Source: Calamus simplicifolius
Taxonomy: Eukaryota > Streptophyta > Magnoliopsida > Arecales > Arecaceae
NCBI GenBank assembly: GCA_900491605.1
Contig: UESW01001505.1
Coordinates: 248,001-312,000, forward strand
Reading direction: 5' to 3'
Length of the DNA: 64,000 bases
In this document: positions 44,721-57,542 of the stretch, in pieces
How positions within the stretch are numbered: the first letter of the stretch is position 1
Layout of the letters: each line of letters begins with the position of its first letter
Notes under the pieces: generated by a model
Told to the model about the DNA's origin: nothing
Seen by the model: only the letters and a program-made list of their open reading frames with translations
Databases searched by the model: none
Translations under genes and position numbers: made by a program

Positions 44721-47700
44721 TCATTCTAATGGATCACAAATCCCTAACTCTCCTCTAAGATAACAGAATCTCTCTTCATTTAAAGGTTTTGTAAATATAT
44801 CAGCTAATTGTTCTTCAGTGTTAACATATCAAGACAAATTTCATTATTTGCTACATGTTCTCTTATAAAATGATATCTAATTTCTATGTGTTTTGTCCTT
44901 GAATGTTGAATTGGATTTTTGTTAGATTAATTGCACTTGTGTTATCACATTTTATGGGTGTCTTATAAGTGTGATACCATAGTCTTCAAGTTGTCGCTTA
45001 ATCCATAGGATTTGCGCACAGCAACTTCCAGCTGCTACATATTCAGCTTCAGTAGTTGATAATGCAACTGAATTTTGCTTTTTGCTAAACCATGAGATTA
45101 AGTTACTTCCTAAGAATTGGCATGCACCACTTGTGCTTTTTCTATCTAACTTACATCCAGCATAATCAGAATCTGTATGCAATCAGATTTAATGTGGAGT
45201 CTCTAGAATACCATAAACCTACATTTTTTGTTCCACTTACATATCTTAGTATTCTTTTAACAGCAATTAAATGTGATTCTTTAGGTTCTGATTGAAATCT
45301 AGCACATAAACATAGCAAACATAATGTCTGGTCTACTTGCAGTTAAATAAAGTAGGGATCCGATTATACCTCGATAATACTTTTGATCAACCTTTTTACC
45401 TTCTTCATCTTTGTCCAGCTTGCATGAAGGACTCATTGGAGTTCCGAGGGGTTTCATTGATTCCATACCAAACTTTTTGAGTAGTTCTCTTGTGTATTTT
45501 GTTTGGTTGATGAAGATTCCCTCTTTGCTTTGTTTGATTTGGAGTCCAAGGAAGAAGTTGAGTTCTCCCATCATGCTCATCTCGAATTCTCCCTGCATCA
45601 ACTTAGCAAATTCTTGACATAGAGAATCGTTAGTAGCACCAAAAATAATGTCATCAACGTATATTTGTACTACAAGTAAATCTTTACTTTTTTTTTTCAA
45701 AAATAATGTTTTATCACATTTCCTCTTGTAAAATCATTTTCAATTAAAAATTTACTTAGCCTATCATACCAAGCTCTAGGTGCTTGTTTCAAACCATATA
45801 AAGCTTTGTGCAATTTAAAAACGTGATTTGAAAATTCATGATCTTCAAAACCTGGTGGTTGTTCTACATAAACTTCTTCATTTATAAATCCATTTAAAAA
45901 TGCGCTTTTAACATCCATTTGAAATAAGTTAAAATTCATATGACATGCAAATGCAAGTAAAAGTCTAATGGCTTCTAATCTAGCTACTGGCGCAAAGGTT
46001 TCATCAAAATCAATACCTTCCTCTTGATTATATCCTTTTGCAACTAATCTAGCTTTGTTTCTAATTACTATGCCATTTTCATCTAGTTTATTTCTAAAAA
46101 CCATTTTGATCCTATACTGAATGATTTTTAGGTCTTTCAACTAAAGTCCATACATTATTTCTTGTAAATTGATTTAATTCTTCTTGCATTGCTAACATCC
46201 AATTATTATCTTTTTCAGCTTCTTCAATAGTTTTAGGTTCAATTTGTGATACAAATGCAAGATGATTACTAATATTTCTCATATATGATCTAGTTCTTAT
46301 TCCTTGAGATGGATCACCTATAATCAATTCCTTGGGATGACTATGAGCATATCTCCAGTCTCTTGGAAGATCTATATCATTATGATCAATATTGACATCA
46401 TCGTCCTTATGTGAATCATCATCTTTAGCTTCTTGCTCATGATCTGAAGATACTTCAATATTAAGTTTTTCAAGATCTTTTTCAATTATGTTTGTATCTT
46501 CCTCATCATCAAGCTTTTCAGAACTAGATGCTAAAGACTCATCGAAAACTATATGAATGGATTCTTCAACTACTAAGGTTTTCTTGTTAAATACTCTATA
46601 AGCTTTACTAGTTGTTGAATATCCTAAAAAGATTCCTTCATCAGATTTAGCATCAAATTTTCCTAAATTATTTTTACCATTATTATGAATAAAACATTTA
46701 CATCCAAATGCATGAAAGTATTTTATATTGGGTTTTCTTTCATTCCATAATTCATAAGGTGTTTTCTTTAATATTGGTCTTATTAGGGCTCGATTTAAGA
46801 TGTAGCATGCTGTGTTAATAGCTTCCGCCCAAAAGTACTTTGGTAGGTTACTTTCGCATAGCATGGTACGGGCCATGTCTTCTAGAGTCCTATTTTTCCT
46901 TTCAACTACACCATTTTGCTGTGGAGTCCTAGGGGCTGAAAAATTATGATTAATTCCATTTTCAGTGCAGAAACTTTCAAATAAGTGATTTTCAAATTCA
47001 GTTCCATGATCACTTCTTAGAGATACTATGGTAGTGTTTTTCTCATTTGTGACTTTCTTGAAGAATTTCAGGAATATCGAGAAAGTCTCATCTTTGTGAG
47101 CTAAAAACATACCCAAGTATATCTAGAATAATCATCTACAATCACTAGACCATATTTCTTTCCTCCTAGACTTGTGGTTCTAGTTGGTCCAAAAAGGTCC
47201 ATGTGAAGTAGCTCTAATGGCCTAGAAGTTGAAACATTTTTAGATTTGAAAGAACTTCTTGTTTGTTTTCCAAATTGACATGCATCACATATTTTGTTGT
47301 TTTCAAAATCTAGTTTAGGTAAGCCTTTAACTAAATCCATTTTAATTAATTTTGAAATAAGGTGTGTGCTTGCATGACCTAATCTACGATGCCACAACCA
47401 ACTAATTTCATTTATATTAGCATTGTCAGCAATTAAGCAATGATCACTCAAGGATAATTTTTCTAGATCAACCAAGTAAACATTGCCATGTCTATAACCA
47501 GTAAATACAATGCTATTATCAATAGAATTAGTTACAGTGCATATAGAAGATTTAAATGAAACATTAAAGTTTTTATCACATAATTGGCTTATACTAATTA
47601 GATTATGCTTCAAACCATCAACATAAAGTACATTATCAATAAATGTAGATGGAGTTATACGAACTTTACCAAGGCCCATAATTTGACCTTTACCGTTATC

Positions 47701-47838
47701 GCCAAACGTAACAACTCCACCTTTCTTTTCTTCCAGGGTGATGAATTCATCTTTGTCACCCGTCATATGTCTTGAGCAGCCACTATCAAGGTACCACTTT
47801 CTTTTTGATCTTTTGGCTACAAGACATTCCTGCAACAT
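44721..47838 (-). pseudogene. pol of Sirevirus 3 (PR-IN-RT-RH)
   Basis: Protease WYLDSGCSRHMTGDKDEF (about 47800). The open frame 47838-47101 covers PR and the IN start (LLHMDLFGPTRTTSLGG). 47116-46112 (334 aa) holds the rest of IN (VSLRSDHGTEFENH, TPQQNGVVERKNR) and the start of RT. 46140-45697 has ARLVAKGYNQEEGIDFDETF and FQMDVKSAFLNGF; 45700-45299 has QIYVDDIIFGATN. RNase H (45182-44952) shows TDSDYAGCKLDRKSTSGAC and ALSTTEAEYVAAGSC. Breaks near 47105, 46130, 45705, 45300, 45180 and 44950. All catalytic residues that I can see are intact, so decay is recent. Confidence 0.9.
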
Positions 47839-47841
47839 AAT

Positions 47842-49566
47842 TTAAACTTTATGTTTAGGTACCCAAGCTTTCTTGGGTCCTTCATGGTTAGTAGCAATAA
47901 AAATTGTTCCTTTCGGAACCCAAATTTTCTTTCCTTTAGTATTTAATTTTTCATTATTACTTATTGTTTTGCACTCAAAAGATTTATGTCCTTTTTGATT
48001 ACATTTAAAACAAGTAATATTACTTTGGTTAGCTTTTACAAAAATATTTTTCAATGATTTTTGTTTTCTAAATGTGTTATACCCTAAACCTGCTTTGTCA
48101 AAAACTGCTTTTTGACTATCTAAAATCATATTTAGTTTAGTTGAGCTTAGAGTAAATTTCTCAACAATGTCTTTATACTTTTTAACATTTTCTTTAGAAA
48201 ATCATTTTCATTAGAGATTGATTCTTTTTCTTTAATTAGATTTCATTTTCAGATTTTATCAAATCAATCTTTGAACAACTCATTCTTTTCATTAAGAGTG
48301 TTTCCATTTTATCTTTTAAATCTTTAACTATAAGATTTAATTCATTTTTCTCTTTAATAAATTTAAGTTTTCAGTTTTCAATATTTGTGTTTCTTTTTCA
48401 AAGCCTTGAAATCAATCATCAATTCATTAAATGCTTCAAACATTTCATCAAAAGTAAATTCATCATCGGGGGTTTCGGTACTTACCTCTTCGTTGTCGTC
48501 CGCCATGAAGCAAACATTTGCAACTTCTTTTTGTTCTTCTTCTCCGGAAGAAGACTCTTCACTGTCAGTCCAAGTTGCCATGTAGGCCTTTTTCTTTTTC
48601 TTATAGGCCTTCTTAGTAAAGGACAGTCATATCTAAAATGCCCTGGCTTTTACATTCATAACATACTAAGGGCTCTTTCTCTTTTCCTTGTCCTTTTCCT
48701 TTTTCTTATCCTTTTCTTTTTCTCCTTCCATTTTTGATCCAAATCTCTTCTTGTGGAAGGGCCTCCTTTTTTGCATAAACTTCTTGAATTTCCTTGCAAG
48801 GAGGGCTGTCTCATCATCATCATCCTCTTCATCATCGCTGCTGCTTACTTCTTTTTCCGCAGCTTTGAGGGCGATGGTTTTCTTCTTTCTTGACTCATCC
48901 TCATTGACATGTTGTTTAACTTGAAGCTCATGAGTCATTAGCGAACCAAGAAGCTCTTCCAATGGTAGGATGTTCAGATCTTTGGCTTCTTGTATGGCTG
49001 TCACCTTGGCTTCCCAAGTCCTTGGAAGTGACCTAAGAATTTTGCGAACAAGCTCAGAGTTAGTATATACTTTTCCAAGACTTTTCAAACCATTCACAAT
49101 ATCAGTGAATCTAGTGAACATGCATGTGATGGTTTCATTTTGTTCCATGGTAATAATTCATATTTATGAACCAAAATATTTATCTTTGATTCTTTTACTT
49201 GGTTTGTTCCTTCATGTGTTATTTCCAACCTATCCCAAATTTCTTTTGCGGAATTACATGTTGAGATTCGGTTGAATTCATTAGAGTCTAAGGAACAATA
49301 CAAAATGTTAATGGCTTTAGCATTTAGTTGTGCCATTCTCCTATCATTATCATTCCAATCCCTTTCGGGCTTAGGAACAATAGTGCCATCTACTAAGTGT
49401 GTGGGTGTACTAGGTCCATTTATTATTACTCCCCATAATTCATAGTCAGAAGCTTGAATGAATATTCTCATTCTAGCTTTCCAATATGAATAGTTGGTTC
49501 CATTAACAAAGGAGGTCTATTCGTAGAATGACCTTCAGCAAAACATGAACCACTTTGTGTTGCCAT
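47842..49566 (-). pseudogene. gag of Sirevirus 3
   Basis: ATG at 49566. Core visible in 49471-48666 (ELWGVIINGPSTPTHLVDGT, EIWDRLEITHEGTNQVKESK, CMFTRFTDIVNGLKSLGK, LEELLGSLMTHEL). The second zinc knuckle is CFKCNQKGHKSFEC (about 48000). Frame breaks near 49490, 49140, 48660 and 48370. The end is TAA 47842-47844, followed in the same frame by pol (ATG at 47838), so one stop separates gag from pol. Confidence 0.87.
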
Positions 49567-49614
49567 AAGGATCTTTAGCCCTTGATCGTGAGATCAAATT
49601 CTAAATGAGCACTT

Positions 49615-49626
49615 GCTCTGATACCA
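49615..49626 (-). other. PBS, initiator Met-tRNA type (Sirevirus 3)
   Basis: Minus strand TGGTATCAGAGC, two bases inside the 5' LTR boundary at 49629. Confidence 0.9.
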
Positions 49627-49628
49627 AT

Positions 49629-51361
49629 TGTTGGCCCAGATGGCAACCCAAGAGGGGGGGGGTGAATTGGGTTCTTAAAAATTTAAGACTTTTTGAAATT
49701 TTTAAACAAATTAACTCAAGATGTGCAAGTGAGAGAAATTAACTTATAAGCAATGCACAAACAGAAATATAAGAGAGATAGAGTGAGAGACAAATGAGCA
49801 CGGCAAACACAAGATATTTTTATAGTGGTTCGGTGCAACCAGCACCTACGTCCACTCCCAAGATTCACTTGGGTCACCACTATAATCTCCCTAGATTACA
49901 GCCGAGTTGTTTTACAAGCTCACAACTCAAACTTGTTGTTTTCCCGGGATCACAACGAACCCAGCCGGTTTTAAACGGGCTTACCAGCACAAAACCCAAC
50001 TCGTTGTTTTTAACGGAATCACAACGAACCCAAACGTAAGCTATCCCAAGCTTACAACGAGGTACAACTATCTCCGCTGATTCAATCCACTTTGAATCAG
50101 TACACAAGAAAATAATTTCGAGTTTAAATACAAACAGCTCCTCTAGAGCAGAATAATCAAAATAAAGCTTAGATTTAGAAAAGCCTGATTGATTAAGCTT
50201 GAATGCAGGCTTGGCTTCTTTGCTTCTCTTCTCCAACTCCTTTGATGTGTGGAATCAGGCCTCAGCACAGATTCTCCTAGCTTTGGGGCTTTTGGACGTT
50301 GGTTGAAGCTTTTCTTCTTTTTCTTCTAGGTTGGAAGATCTTGATTTTCTCTTGGTTGCTTTGGGATCTCCTCTTGAACTTTTGTTGATTGTAGCTCTGG
50401 AGCACACGAATCTCTCTCTTTGATTTCACTCCTTTTTGAATCTCTCTCTTTGAGTTGAAGGATTTTTCCAATGAAGCTCTGTTTTTCCCTCTTTCTCTTC
50501 TTTTTCTTTGAAATAAATTTCTCTCTATATTTTTCTCTTTTGATTTGAAAACAGCTTCTCTATTTATAGATTCTGCAAGAATATAGCCGTTAGAGACAAA
50601 GAAAAATAGCCGTTAATCAAAAAACTTACCGTTGGAGCTGAGTTGGCATCCGTAAAAATTTTGCCCAGATTTGCTGGAGTCGACTCATGCTTTTCCCGAG
50701 TCGGCTCGAGCTCGTCTTACTAAAAATAGAAACATTTTAAACGTTAGAGGGTCGACTCGCGAAAAGTAAAGTGTCGACTCCTGAAAGTCGGGGGTCGACT
50801 CATGAAAGGTTGGGGTCGACTCGCGAAGTGCTCAGAAAAACACTCTTCTGGTGTCTGAGCGGAGTCGACTCGCACAGTCATGGAGTCGGCTCGACTAAAT
50901 CGGGGGTCGACTCGATAAATTTCGTGGGTCGACTCGAGACAGATGCACAGTTCTGTACACTGAGTGTAGTCGACTCTGAAACTCAAGAGTCGGCTCCGGA
51001 ACGTATCAAAAATCAGAAACTTTTCTGATTGACATTAAAATCGTTCTAGATTCATTTTAATTCATTGTTTTGACTTGAATTAAATAAAATTGACATTAAG
51101 AATTAATTCAAGAACTATTCCAAGAACTCATTGAATAAAACATGAATTATAAAATTTCTTTTTGAAAGTCTAAACATTGAACTTAAAGTTACTTTCAAAA
51201 AATGATTAAAGTCAAACTTTAACTTTTCCATTGATTGTTCAAAATAAATTTATTGCTCATTTAAATAAACTCATTACATCTTTTTAATGTACTCAATGGC
51301 TTTTAGTAATCATCAAAATCAAAAGGATTGGGGTATATAATTTTTCAATAAACATCCAACA
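49629..51361 (-). repeat. 5' LTR of Sirevirus 3
   Basis: 1733 bp. GTCGAC array at 50676-50998, TATA box (minus TATAAATA) at 50561-50568. The outer end reads CATCCAACA on the plus strand, where the 3' LTR has CTTCCAACA. Confidence 0.93.
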
Positions 51362-51366
51362 AGGGG

Positions 51367-52373
51367 GTTATGGGTGGGGCAAAGATCAACATCCCGTCTA
51401 ATTCAGTGGATGACCATAAGAGAATCTCCCTCAATAACTACCCGATGAGAGCGCAAAATGCGAACAGCGTAGGTGATGCCAGCCCAAGCAGCCCGCAACT
51501 CAGCCATAGAAATGGAAATGTCGAGAGAGCCATGACCACCAGCCGCAAGTAGCTCTCCCTTAGGCCCCCGAACAATAAATCCAAATCCAACAATACAGCC
51601 TGACATAGAGCCATCGAAGTTCACTTTGACATAACCCAGGGGTGGGGGCTCCCAAGCGATAAAGACTATAGAACATGCGCTGCCAAAATAGCAGGGGAAT
51701 CCCAGAAGCCCGATCTGTCAGAGTGACTACCCAAACCAGAACGAAGATACTCCATAGCAAGAAAGCCGGCTATGTGGATAATGGTCTGAGACGAGATCAT
51801 ATCATCAGCAAAGATACTCTGGTTACAAGTTAGCCAGATGTGATAAGCCAAATATGCTGAAAAAATGCCCCGGAAGCGACTACTACTCTGAACTGCTATG
51901 TGAATGGCACACAATAAAGACCGTTGGGTGGGTCCCTCGTCCTGCATCCATGGCCTGTATCGAAGCTACTGCCAAATCTGAGAGGCACGAGAGCATGTAA
52001 GAATGGCATGCTCAACCGTCACCTCCTGAAACCCATATATTGGATAATACAGATTGATAGAGAAACTGTGACCAGCCAGAAGAGAACAAGTAGGAAGGCG
52101 GTCCCACATCAGCTTCCACAAGAAAAGCTGAACCCTAGGATGAATGGAAAAACACCAGATCCAACCCACATCATCCAAGCCCATAGTCCTATGGCAGATA
52201 TGATCGATCAAATCTATAATAGAGGCATGAGGGAGGCAGGATTGATGCCACAGTCTGATGTCAGTAGCAGCAGAGGAGGCAAGAGGGATGGCAAGGATCC
52301 TGTGCGCAAGCTCAGCTCCAAAGAACCGGGACACTGTGGGGATGTGCCAGGTAGGAGAGTCCTGGCAGATCAA
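51367..52373 (-). pseudogene. LINE zf-RVT and RNase H N-terminal part
   Basis: zf-RVT lies at 51966-52373 (WIWCFSIHPRVQLFLWKLMW, DRLPTC, then VEHAILTCSRASQIW with the Cys/His ligands). RNase H follows at 51403-51624: MNFDGSMSGCIVGFGFIVRG, SISMAELRAAWAG and VVIEGDSLMVIH give three catalytic acids. The TGA after VIH replaces an expected Trp. The fourth catalytic Asp lies at about 40660, beyond Sirevirus 3. Confidence 0.82.
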
Positions 52374-53915
52374 AGTAGAAACAGGCAGAGAAGGTCCAAC
52401 ATCAGAGCTCAGGAATGTCGGCTACCGAGCTAGAGAAAGATCCGCTATCCATATGTCATGAATAACATTAATAGAACTCCCATCCCCAATCATGCAATGA
52501 ATATCAGTCATAACAATGGGAGCAAACTGGAAAATCGCTCTCCAAATGAAGAAAAACCACGTGGTATACGGAAGTCCAAATCAGGAGTCCAGCCACTGTA
52601 TCTGTCACGCATAACAAAGCTCTAAAAATAATGAGGTTCCAAAAGGAATCTGGAGGCGTGCCTAGCAAGGATAGCCTCTCGGCGGACCACTAAAGACTGT
52701 ATCCCCAGACCTCCCTCACAAATAGGCAAACAAACCATATCTCAGGATAGTAGATGAAGACCATGACCTCCCTGCATCGACGCCCACAGAAAGTCATGGA
52801 AATGTCGCTCAATCCGTCAAAGGCAGGTGACCGGAATCAATGCATTAGAAAAGTGTAAAGGGGGAGAGATGTGAGGATAGATCGAAGTAGAGTAACATGC
52901 CCCATCATGGAAAGGCCAGAAACCTGCCAACGATCCAATCTATCAGTAATCCATTGCTCAAGATTCCGAAAATCCTGCTAATGGGGACTCCGCCCAGTTA
53001 TAGGGATCCCAAGGTAGGTCATATGGTCAGAGATCGTCGAGATCCCAAGTAATTGGGAGATGGCAGCACGACAGCAAAGAGAGGTCGATGGGCTAAAACA
53101 CAAAATAGATTTCTGCAAGTTAATCAGCTAGCCAGAAGCCTAACAATAAGACTGCAGAATAGCAGAGCAGATAGTTGCATTCTTAATAGTAGCAGGGCTA
53201 AACAAAATACAATCATCAGTAAAGAGGAGATGTGATCGAGGGGGACCAGTGGGCCCTGGCATGTAAGGCTGTAGCTGAGATACCCCGATTGCCTGAGCAA
53301 GGGCACGAGATAGATCATCAGCACATAGGATGAACAAAAATGGGGAGAGGGGGCATCCCTGATGAAGACCCATGGAAAAAGGAAAGAAACCAGTCGGACT
53401 ACCATTAATAAGAATAGAAAAGATGGGCCCCTGAACACATGCCATAATCCAATCAATAAAGAGATCAGCAAAGCCGAAGTCCCGAAGTGTTTGCCTTAGA
53501 AATGTCCAACTAATCCGATCGTAAGCTTTCTCCATATCCAGCTTGACTGCCATTAGTCTTTGTCTGCTTGTCGCCCACTGAAGATCATAGATAAACTCCT
53601 GGGTAATAAGGGCATTATCGGAGATGCTGCGATCACGGATGAAAGCCCCTTGCTCAGGGGAAATCAGGTGAGGTATGACCCTCTGCATCCGAGTAACCAG
53701 CAGCCGGGCACAAACCTTGTATAGAGTGGTGCACAAACTAATAGGCCGATAATGCTGAGGAAGCAAAGCATCCACTCGCTTTGGGATAAGGGCAATATAA
53801 GTTCGTTGCCAATCATGAGGCATGGATCTAGAAGAAAAAACAGACTGGATGGCCAATATAACATCCTACCCCATAATATCCTAATAGTGCCGAAAGAAGA
53901 AAGGCGGAAAGCCAT
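52374..53915 (-). pseudogene. LINE reverse transcriptase
   Basis: The longest frame (53856-53140, 238 aa) carries the non-LTR RT blocks: WQRTYIALIPKRVDALLPQH, YRPISLCTTLYKVCARLL, QGAFIRDRSISDNALI, AVKLDMEKAYDRISWTFL, GLHQGCPLSPFLFILCADDL and the active site HLLFTDDCILFSPA. The usual FADD box reads FTDD, keeping both Asp. The N-terminal end (LSSFGTIRILWGRM region, 53915-53664) is in another frame. The thumb part down to 52374 is decayed. The family acts by target-primed reverse transcription. Confidence 0.88.
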
Positions 53916-54264
53916 ACGGGCCTGGAGCCTTATCAGGCCCTAGCACCCAAACTGCAGAATGAATCTCCTCCGCAGAGACTGCTCTCATAAGAATACCATT
54001 ATCAGCATCAGAGACCCTAGCAGACTCAGAGACAGGGGTACGAGGAGCTCCTCCGGCAACCTGCTCTGACCAGCGGGTCTGGAAAAATCGAGAGATTTGC
54101 TCCCGAACGGCCTCATCATCATCAAAGATATGCCCCTCCTCATCGCTGATACGTCGGATCCAATTAGTAGTACGCCGAGCTAAAGTAGCATGATGGAAGA
54201 ATCTAGTATTACGGTCACCCTCCTGAAGCCACTGGACCCGAGACCTCTGTCGCCAGAAGATCTC

Positions 54265-55292
54265 CTAATGACTGAGTAAGGTGTGGTACAAAGTCAAACT
54301 CTGCCTAAGGAGCTGAAGATTAGTCATGGAAAGACCATCATCCCGGTCCTCCTTAGCTTGCAGAGAAGCAATATCAGTTTCGACAGACTGCACCTGCTGC
54401 CGTAAGTCCCCTACCTCCCTACTGTGCCGCCTTAGAAGTCTACACTTAGTAAGCTCAAGCCGCCGAGATAGGTGGTAGGTGGAGCTCTCTCTAATAGGTA
54501 GGCACCAGACCTGATGAATCAAAGCCCGAGCAGAAGAATAGTGTGTCCAAAAATGCTCAAACCGGAATAGTCCCCGATACAGAGAGGACGGTTCAGTGGA
54601 TAGAAGCAAAGGGCAGTGGTCCGAAGCGATTGGCGGGAGTGAGTGGTAGTGGCACGAGGAAAATAGTGAAGCCATCCAGAAGAGACCATAGCCCAATCCA
54701 AATGCTCTCACACACGAGCGGAGTCCTGACGGTTGTTACATCAAGTAAACTGTGGGCCTAAAAATCCCAGATCAAAAAGACCAGTAGAGGAAATGAAGGA
54801 GCAAAACTCACTGGAGTTCAGGGTATCCACAAATCGACGACCGCCACGTTTCTCCGAAGCGTTCACAATACAATTAAAATCACCAGCAATAAGAGTGGGA
54901 AAACCCTTATCTAAGAGGGTAAAGATCTTAGACCAAAGATAGCGCCGCTTCCGATAATCCGTACTGGCATAAACACCTAGAAGCAGCCAGGGTGGAGCAG
55001 TTCCCTCCGAAATGACCAAAGCAACCTGCTGATGACAATAATGGAAAGCATCGACATGAATAGAAGGGGTCTGCCATAAAGCCAGAATACCCCCAGAAAG
55101 ACCATTAGAGTTCACCGCATAGGAACTCCAAGACCGAGAAACCCGGCGTCGGAATCGCTGAAGGCTAGGTCCCGACAAACGAGTTTCCAGTAATACACAA
55201 ATACCAAAATTATGAAGCTACAATAGCCGACTAAACGAGGAGTGAAATGAAGGTTTCATAGCTCCTCGAACATTCCAGATGAGGATCTTCAT
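54265..55292 (-). pseudogene. LINE AP endonuclease domain (start of ORF2)
   Basis: ORF2 begins at ATG 55292 with MKILIWNVRG, the standard plant LINE endonuclease start. A TAG about 22 codons later breaks the frame. It continues with SWSSYAVNSNGLSGGILALW, LLLGVYASTDYRKRRYLWSK and IAGDFNCIVNASEKRGG, then after a frameshift near 54720 the catalytic block LPPIASDHCPLLLS. An APE-type endonuclease nicks the target DNA. Both the GDFN and SDH motifs are present, but the gene is broken. Confidence 0.85.
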
Positions 55293-56043
55293 TAGTCAAG
55301 TTGGGGTTTGCCTTGTACCCCTACTTGGGACCCGATCGTGTCCATGTCTGAAGGCCCTCCTGGAGAGGACGACACTGCCAAACTTCCCTGATCTGGATCA
55401 GACTACTGTAGCAAAGTGCCCTAATCAGATGAAGCTAACTGCTGGAATACCTCCATGACTTCTACCCCACGTGAGTCAGGATCCCGATGGGTAGAAGAGG
55501 AAGGCAGAATTGCCTGTTTCAAAATGGAGACAACAGTATCATGATTGCATCTATCTCGGGATGGTAATTTGGGACCATGGATCACCCTCTGAGAATTACT
55601 CATACAGCCTTTGCCCTTGGCTTTGACTGCTTTGGGAATTACCCTCTGAGCTACAAGTTCAGTAGGTCGGGACCGTTTAAGAGAGGCAGGATTGGCATCC
55701 TCTCAGATCTTAGGCACTCCAGCCCAATGATCCGATCCACGGAGAGCAAAGGGATTAGTGGCTACTTTGTTTCCCAAACCCAACTTTAGTTCTGACTCAG
55801 ATTAAAAAGCTTCCTGCTGAGACACTAATCCAAGGTCAGGGGGCAGGAGCTGGTGACCCTGGCTGGGAGTCTTCTGTGGTAAGTTAGTGGCCTTCGCAGA
55901 GAACTTGAATGCAGACTTGAAGCATGACACTTTGTCCCTCTGCTCAGCCGAGTAATGGGTCTTCCTGGATCTATTACAATCCTTCAGAGTATTAGATCTA
56001 ATGTTTAGAGAACTAGCAGCAGTTGCTACAGTAACTGGCATAG
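55293..56043 (-). pseudogene. LINE ORF1 C-terminal remnant
   Basis: A decayed coding stretch upstream of ORF2, in frame pieces 55421-55603 and 55802-56043, Ser/Lys/Pro-rich (KFSAKATNLPQKTPSQG, then IGLECLRSERMPILP). By position this is the end of LINE ORF1, the nucleic-acid-binding protein. I see no zinc knuckle, so the call rests on location and composition. Sirevirus 4 cuts it at 56044. Confidence 0.5.
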
Positions 56044-57481
56044 TGTTGACCCAATTGATGATTTTGATGATTAACAAAACTATGTGAGTATAATTTTTGA
56101 AGGCTCTAATGATTTTGATTTAGTGTTTCAGCCTATAAGACTATTGAAAGATCAAAATCAAGTGTTACAATGTGTTCTGGATCGAATCTAATGTCTAGGT
56201 AAGAATTGCAGACATTAGAGTCGACTCCGAGAATCACAGAGCCGACTCCGGAACTGGCACGGCCATTAGAGTCGACTCCGAGACTGTGAGAGTCGACTCT
56301 CACAGACGGAGCAGAAAGTCGATTTTTCTGGCTCCAACCTAGAGTCGACTCCGGGTAAGTTAGAGTCGACTCCGGAAAAGCATCTTGTCGACCCCAGAAA
56401 AGCCAGAGACGACTCCGGAAATAACATTTTAAATCGCCTCGAGCTAGAGCCGACTCCAGAAAAGTTAGAGTCGACTCCAACCCACCTGGAACGAAAAACC
56501 AAGTTGCCAGATCAGCTCTAACGGTAACTTTTCTATTTTTACTCATTTCTAACGGATATATTTTGATAGAAGGTACACTCCAACGGATAGTTTTATTCCA
56601 AAAAGGGTGTAAAAGAAATCTATAAAATGGGGAGTCTATTGTTCAAAAAAAGAGACGAGAAAAAAAGAAGAAACAATCGAAAATCTGAGATAGACAAATC
56701 CCATTTCAAAAATCTGAGAGCTTGAATCTTGAAAGGAAAACCTTCTAGCTCAAATCCACTCCACTCCAAAAAGCTCAAGAGGAATCCAAGGCATTCAAAT
56801 CAAGTTTTGTGGATTTCCCAACTTGGAGAAAGAAGTTCAGTTCTTGCTTTTCAACTCTTCTCAACTGCTTCAACTGTGAAGAATCGGAGCTGAGGCTTGA
56901 TTCAACCTAGCAAGGAGAAGAAGAAAAGAAGAAAAGAAGAAAAGCTCAAAAGCCAACCATCTTCAAATCAGGCTTTTCTAAACTTGTTATATTATTTGAT
57001 TATCTGCTCATTAAGGAGCTTTGTATTTGAAAAACATATTTTATTTGTTTGTATCTAGTTCAATCTGGGGGATTGAACTAGTGGAGGTAGTCTTACCTCG
57101 GTACAAGCTTGGTAAAGCTTGTGTTAGGGTTTTTGTGCTGGTGAGCCTTTGAAAACCAGCTGGGTTCGTTGTGCACCCGGTAAAACAACAAGTTTGAGTT
57201 GTGAGCTTGGAAAACAACTCGGCTGTAATCTAGAGTGATTATAGTGTGGACCCAAGTGAATCTTGGGAGTGGACGTAGGTGTTGGATACACCGAACCACT
57301 ATAAAATCTTTTGTGTTTGCCGTGTTCTATTGACTCTATCTCTATCTCTATTCTATTCACTGCACTTTATAGTTACTTTGCATTTGCCTTCATTAATCTC
57401 AAGCAAACTATTTAAAAAGGGCTAAATTTTTTAAGAACCCAATTCACCCCCCCCCCTCTTGGGTTGCCATCTGGGCCAACA
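56044..57481 (+). repeat. 5' LTR of Sirevirus 4
   Basis: 1438 bp. TG...CA ends, GTCGAC array at 56217-56478, TATA box (CTATAAAATGG) at about 56620. Confidence 0.92.
56217..56478 (+). promoter_or_regulatory. Phased GTCGACTCC array in U3 of Sirevirus 4
   Basis: Ten copies with core C at 56222, 56243, 56272, 56293, 56346, 56367, 56389, 56410, 56452, 56472. Steps: 21, 29, 21, 53, 21, 22, 21, 42, 20 bp. Number and spacing match Sirevirus 1. Confidence 0.8.
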
Positions 57482-57483
57482 AT

Positions 57484-57495
57484 TGGTATCAGAGC
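57484..57495 (+). other. PBS, initiator Met-tRNA type (Sirevirus 4)
   Basis: TGGTATCAGAGC, two bases after the LTR end. Confidence 0.9.
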
Positions 57496-57542
57496 TAGTG
57501 CTCATTAGATTTTGATCACACGATCAAGAGCTAAAGTTCCAA

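Larger units (their letters stand above)
40740..51361 (-). mobile_element. Sirevirus 3 (Ty1/copia), complete, minus strand, nested in the LINE
   Basis: LTRs 49629-51361 (5') and 40740-42459 (3'). Target duplication AGGGG is perfect (40735-40739, 51362-51366). Length 10.6 kb. Order on the minus strand: LTR, PBS, gag, pol, array, ORF3, purine tracts, LTR. LTR motif variant is GTCGACTCG, a third family. LTRs look about 1-2% different by eye, so it is young. pol is closest to Sireviruses 1 and 4 in protein sequence. Confidence 0.95.
40500..56043 (-). mobile_element. Plant LINE (L1-type), split by Sirevirus 3 and entered by Sirevirus 4
   Basis: Two pieces, 40500-40734 and 51367-56043, carry a plant L1-type order on the minus strand: ORF1 remnant, AP endonuclease, RT, zf-RVT and RNase H. 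The 3' end is at a short T run on the plus strand (40500-40505), read as a poly(A) tail of the element. Sirevirus 3 (40740-51361) sits between the third and fourth RNase H catalytic blocks. The 5' end is not seen, because Sirevirus 4 starts at 56044 and continues beyond the window. Confidence 0.88.

Noticed and set aside
51924..52461. Plus-strand open frames over the LINE
   Set aside because: Shadows of the minus-strand zf-RVT region.
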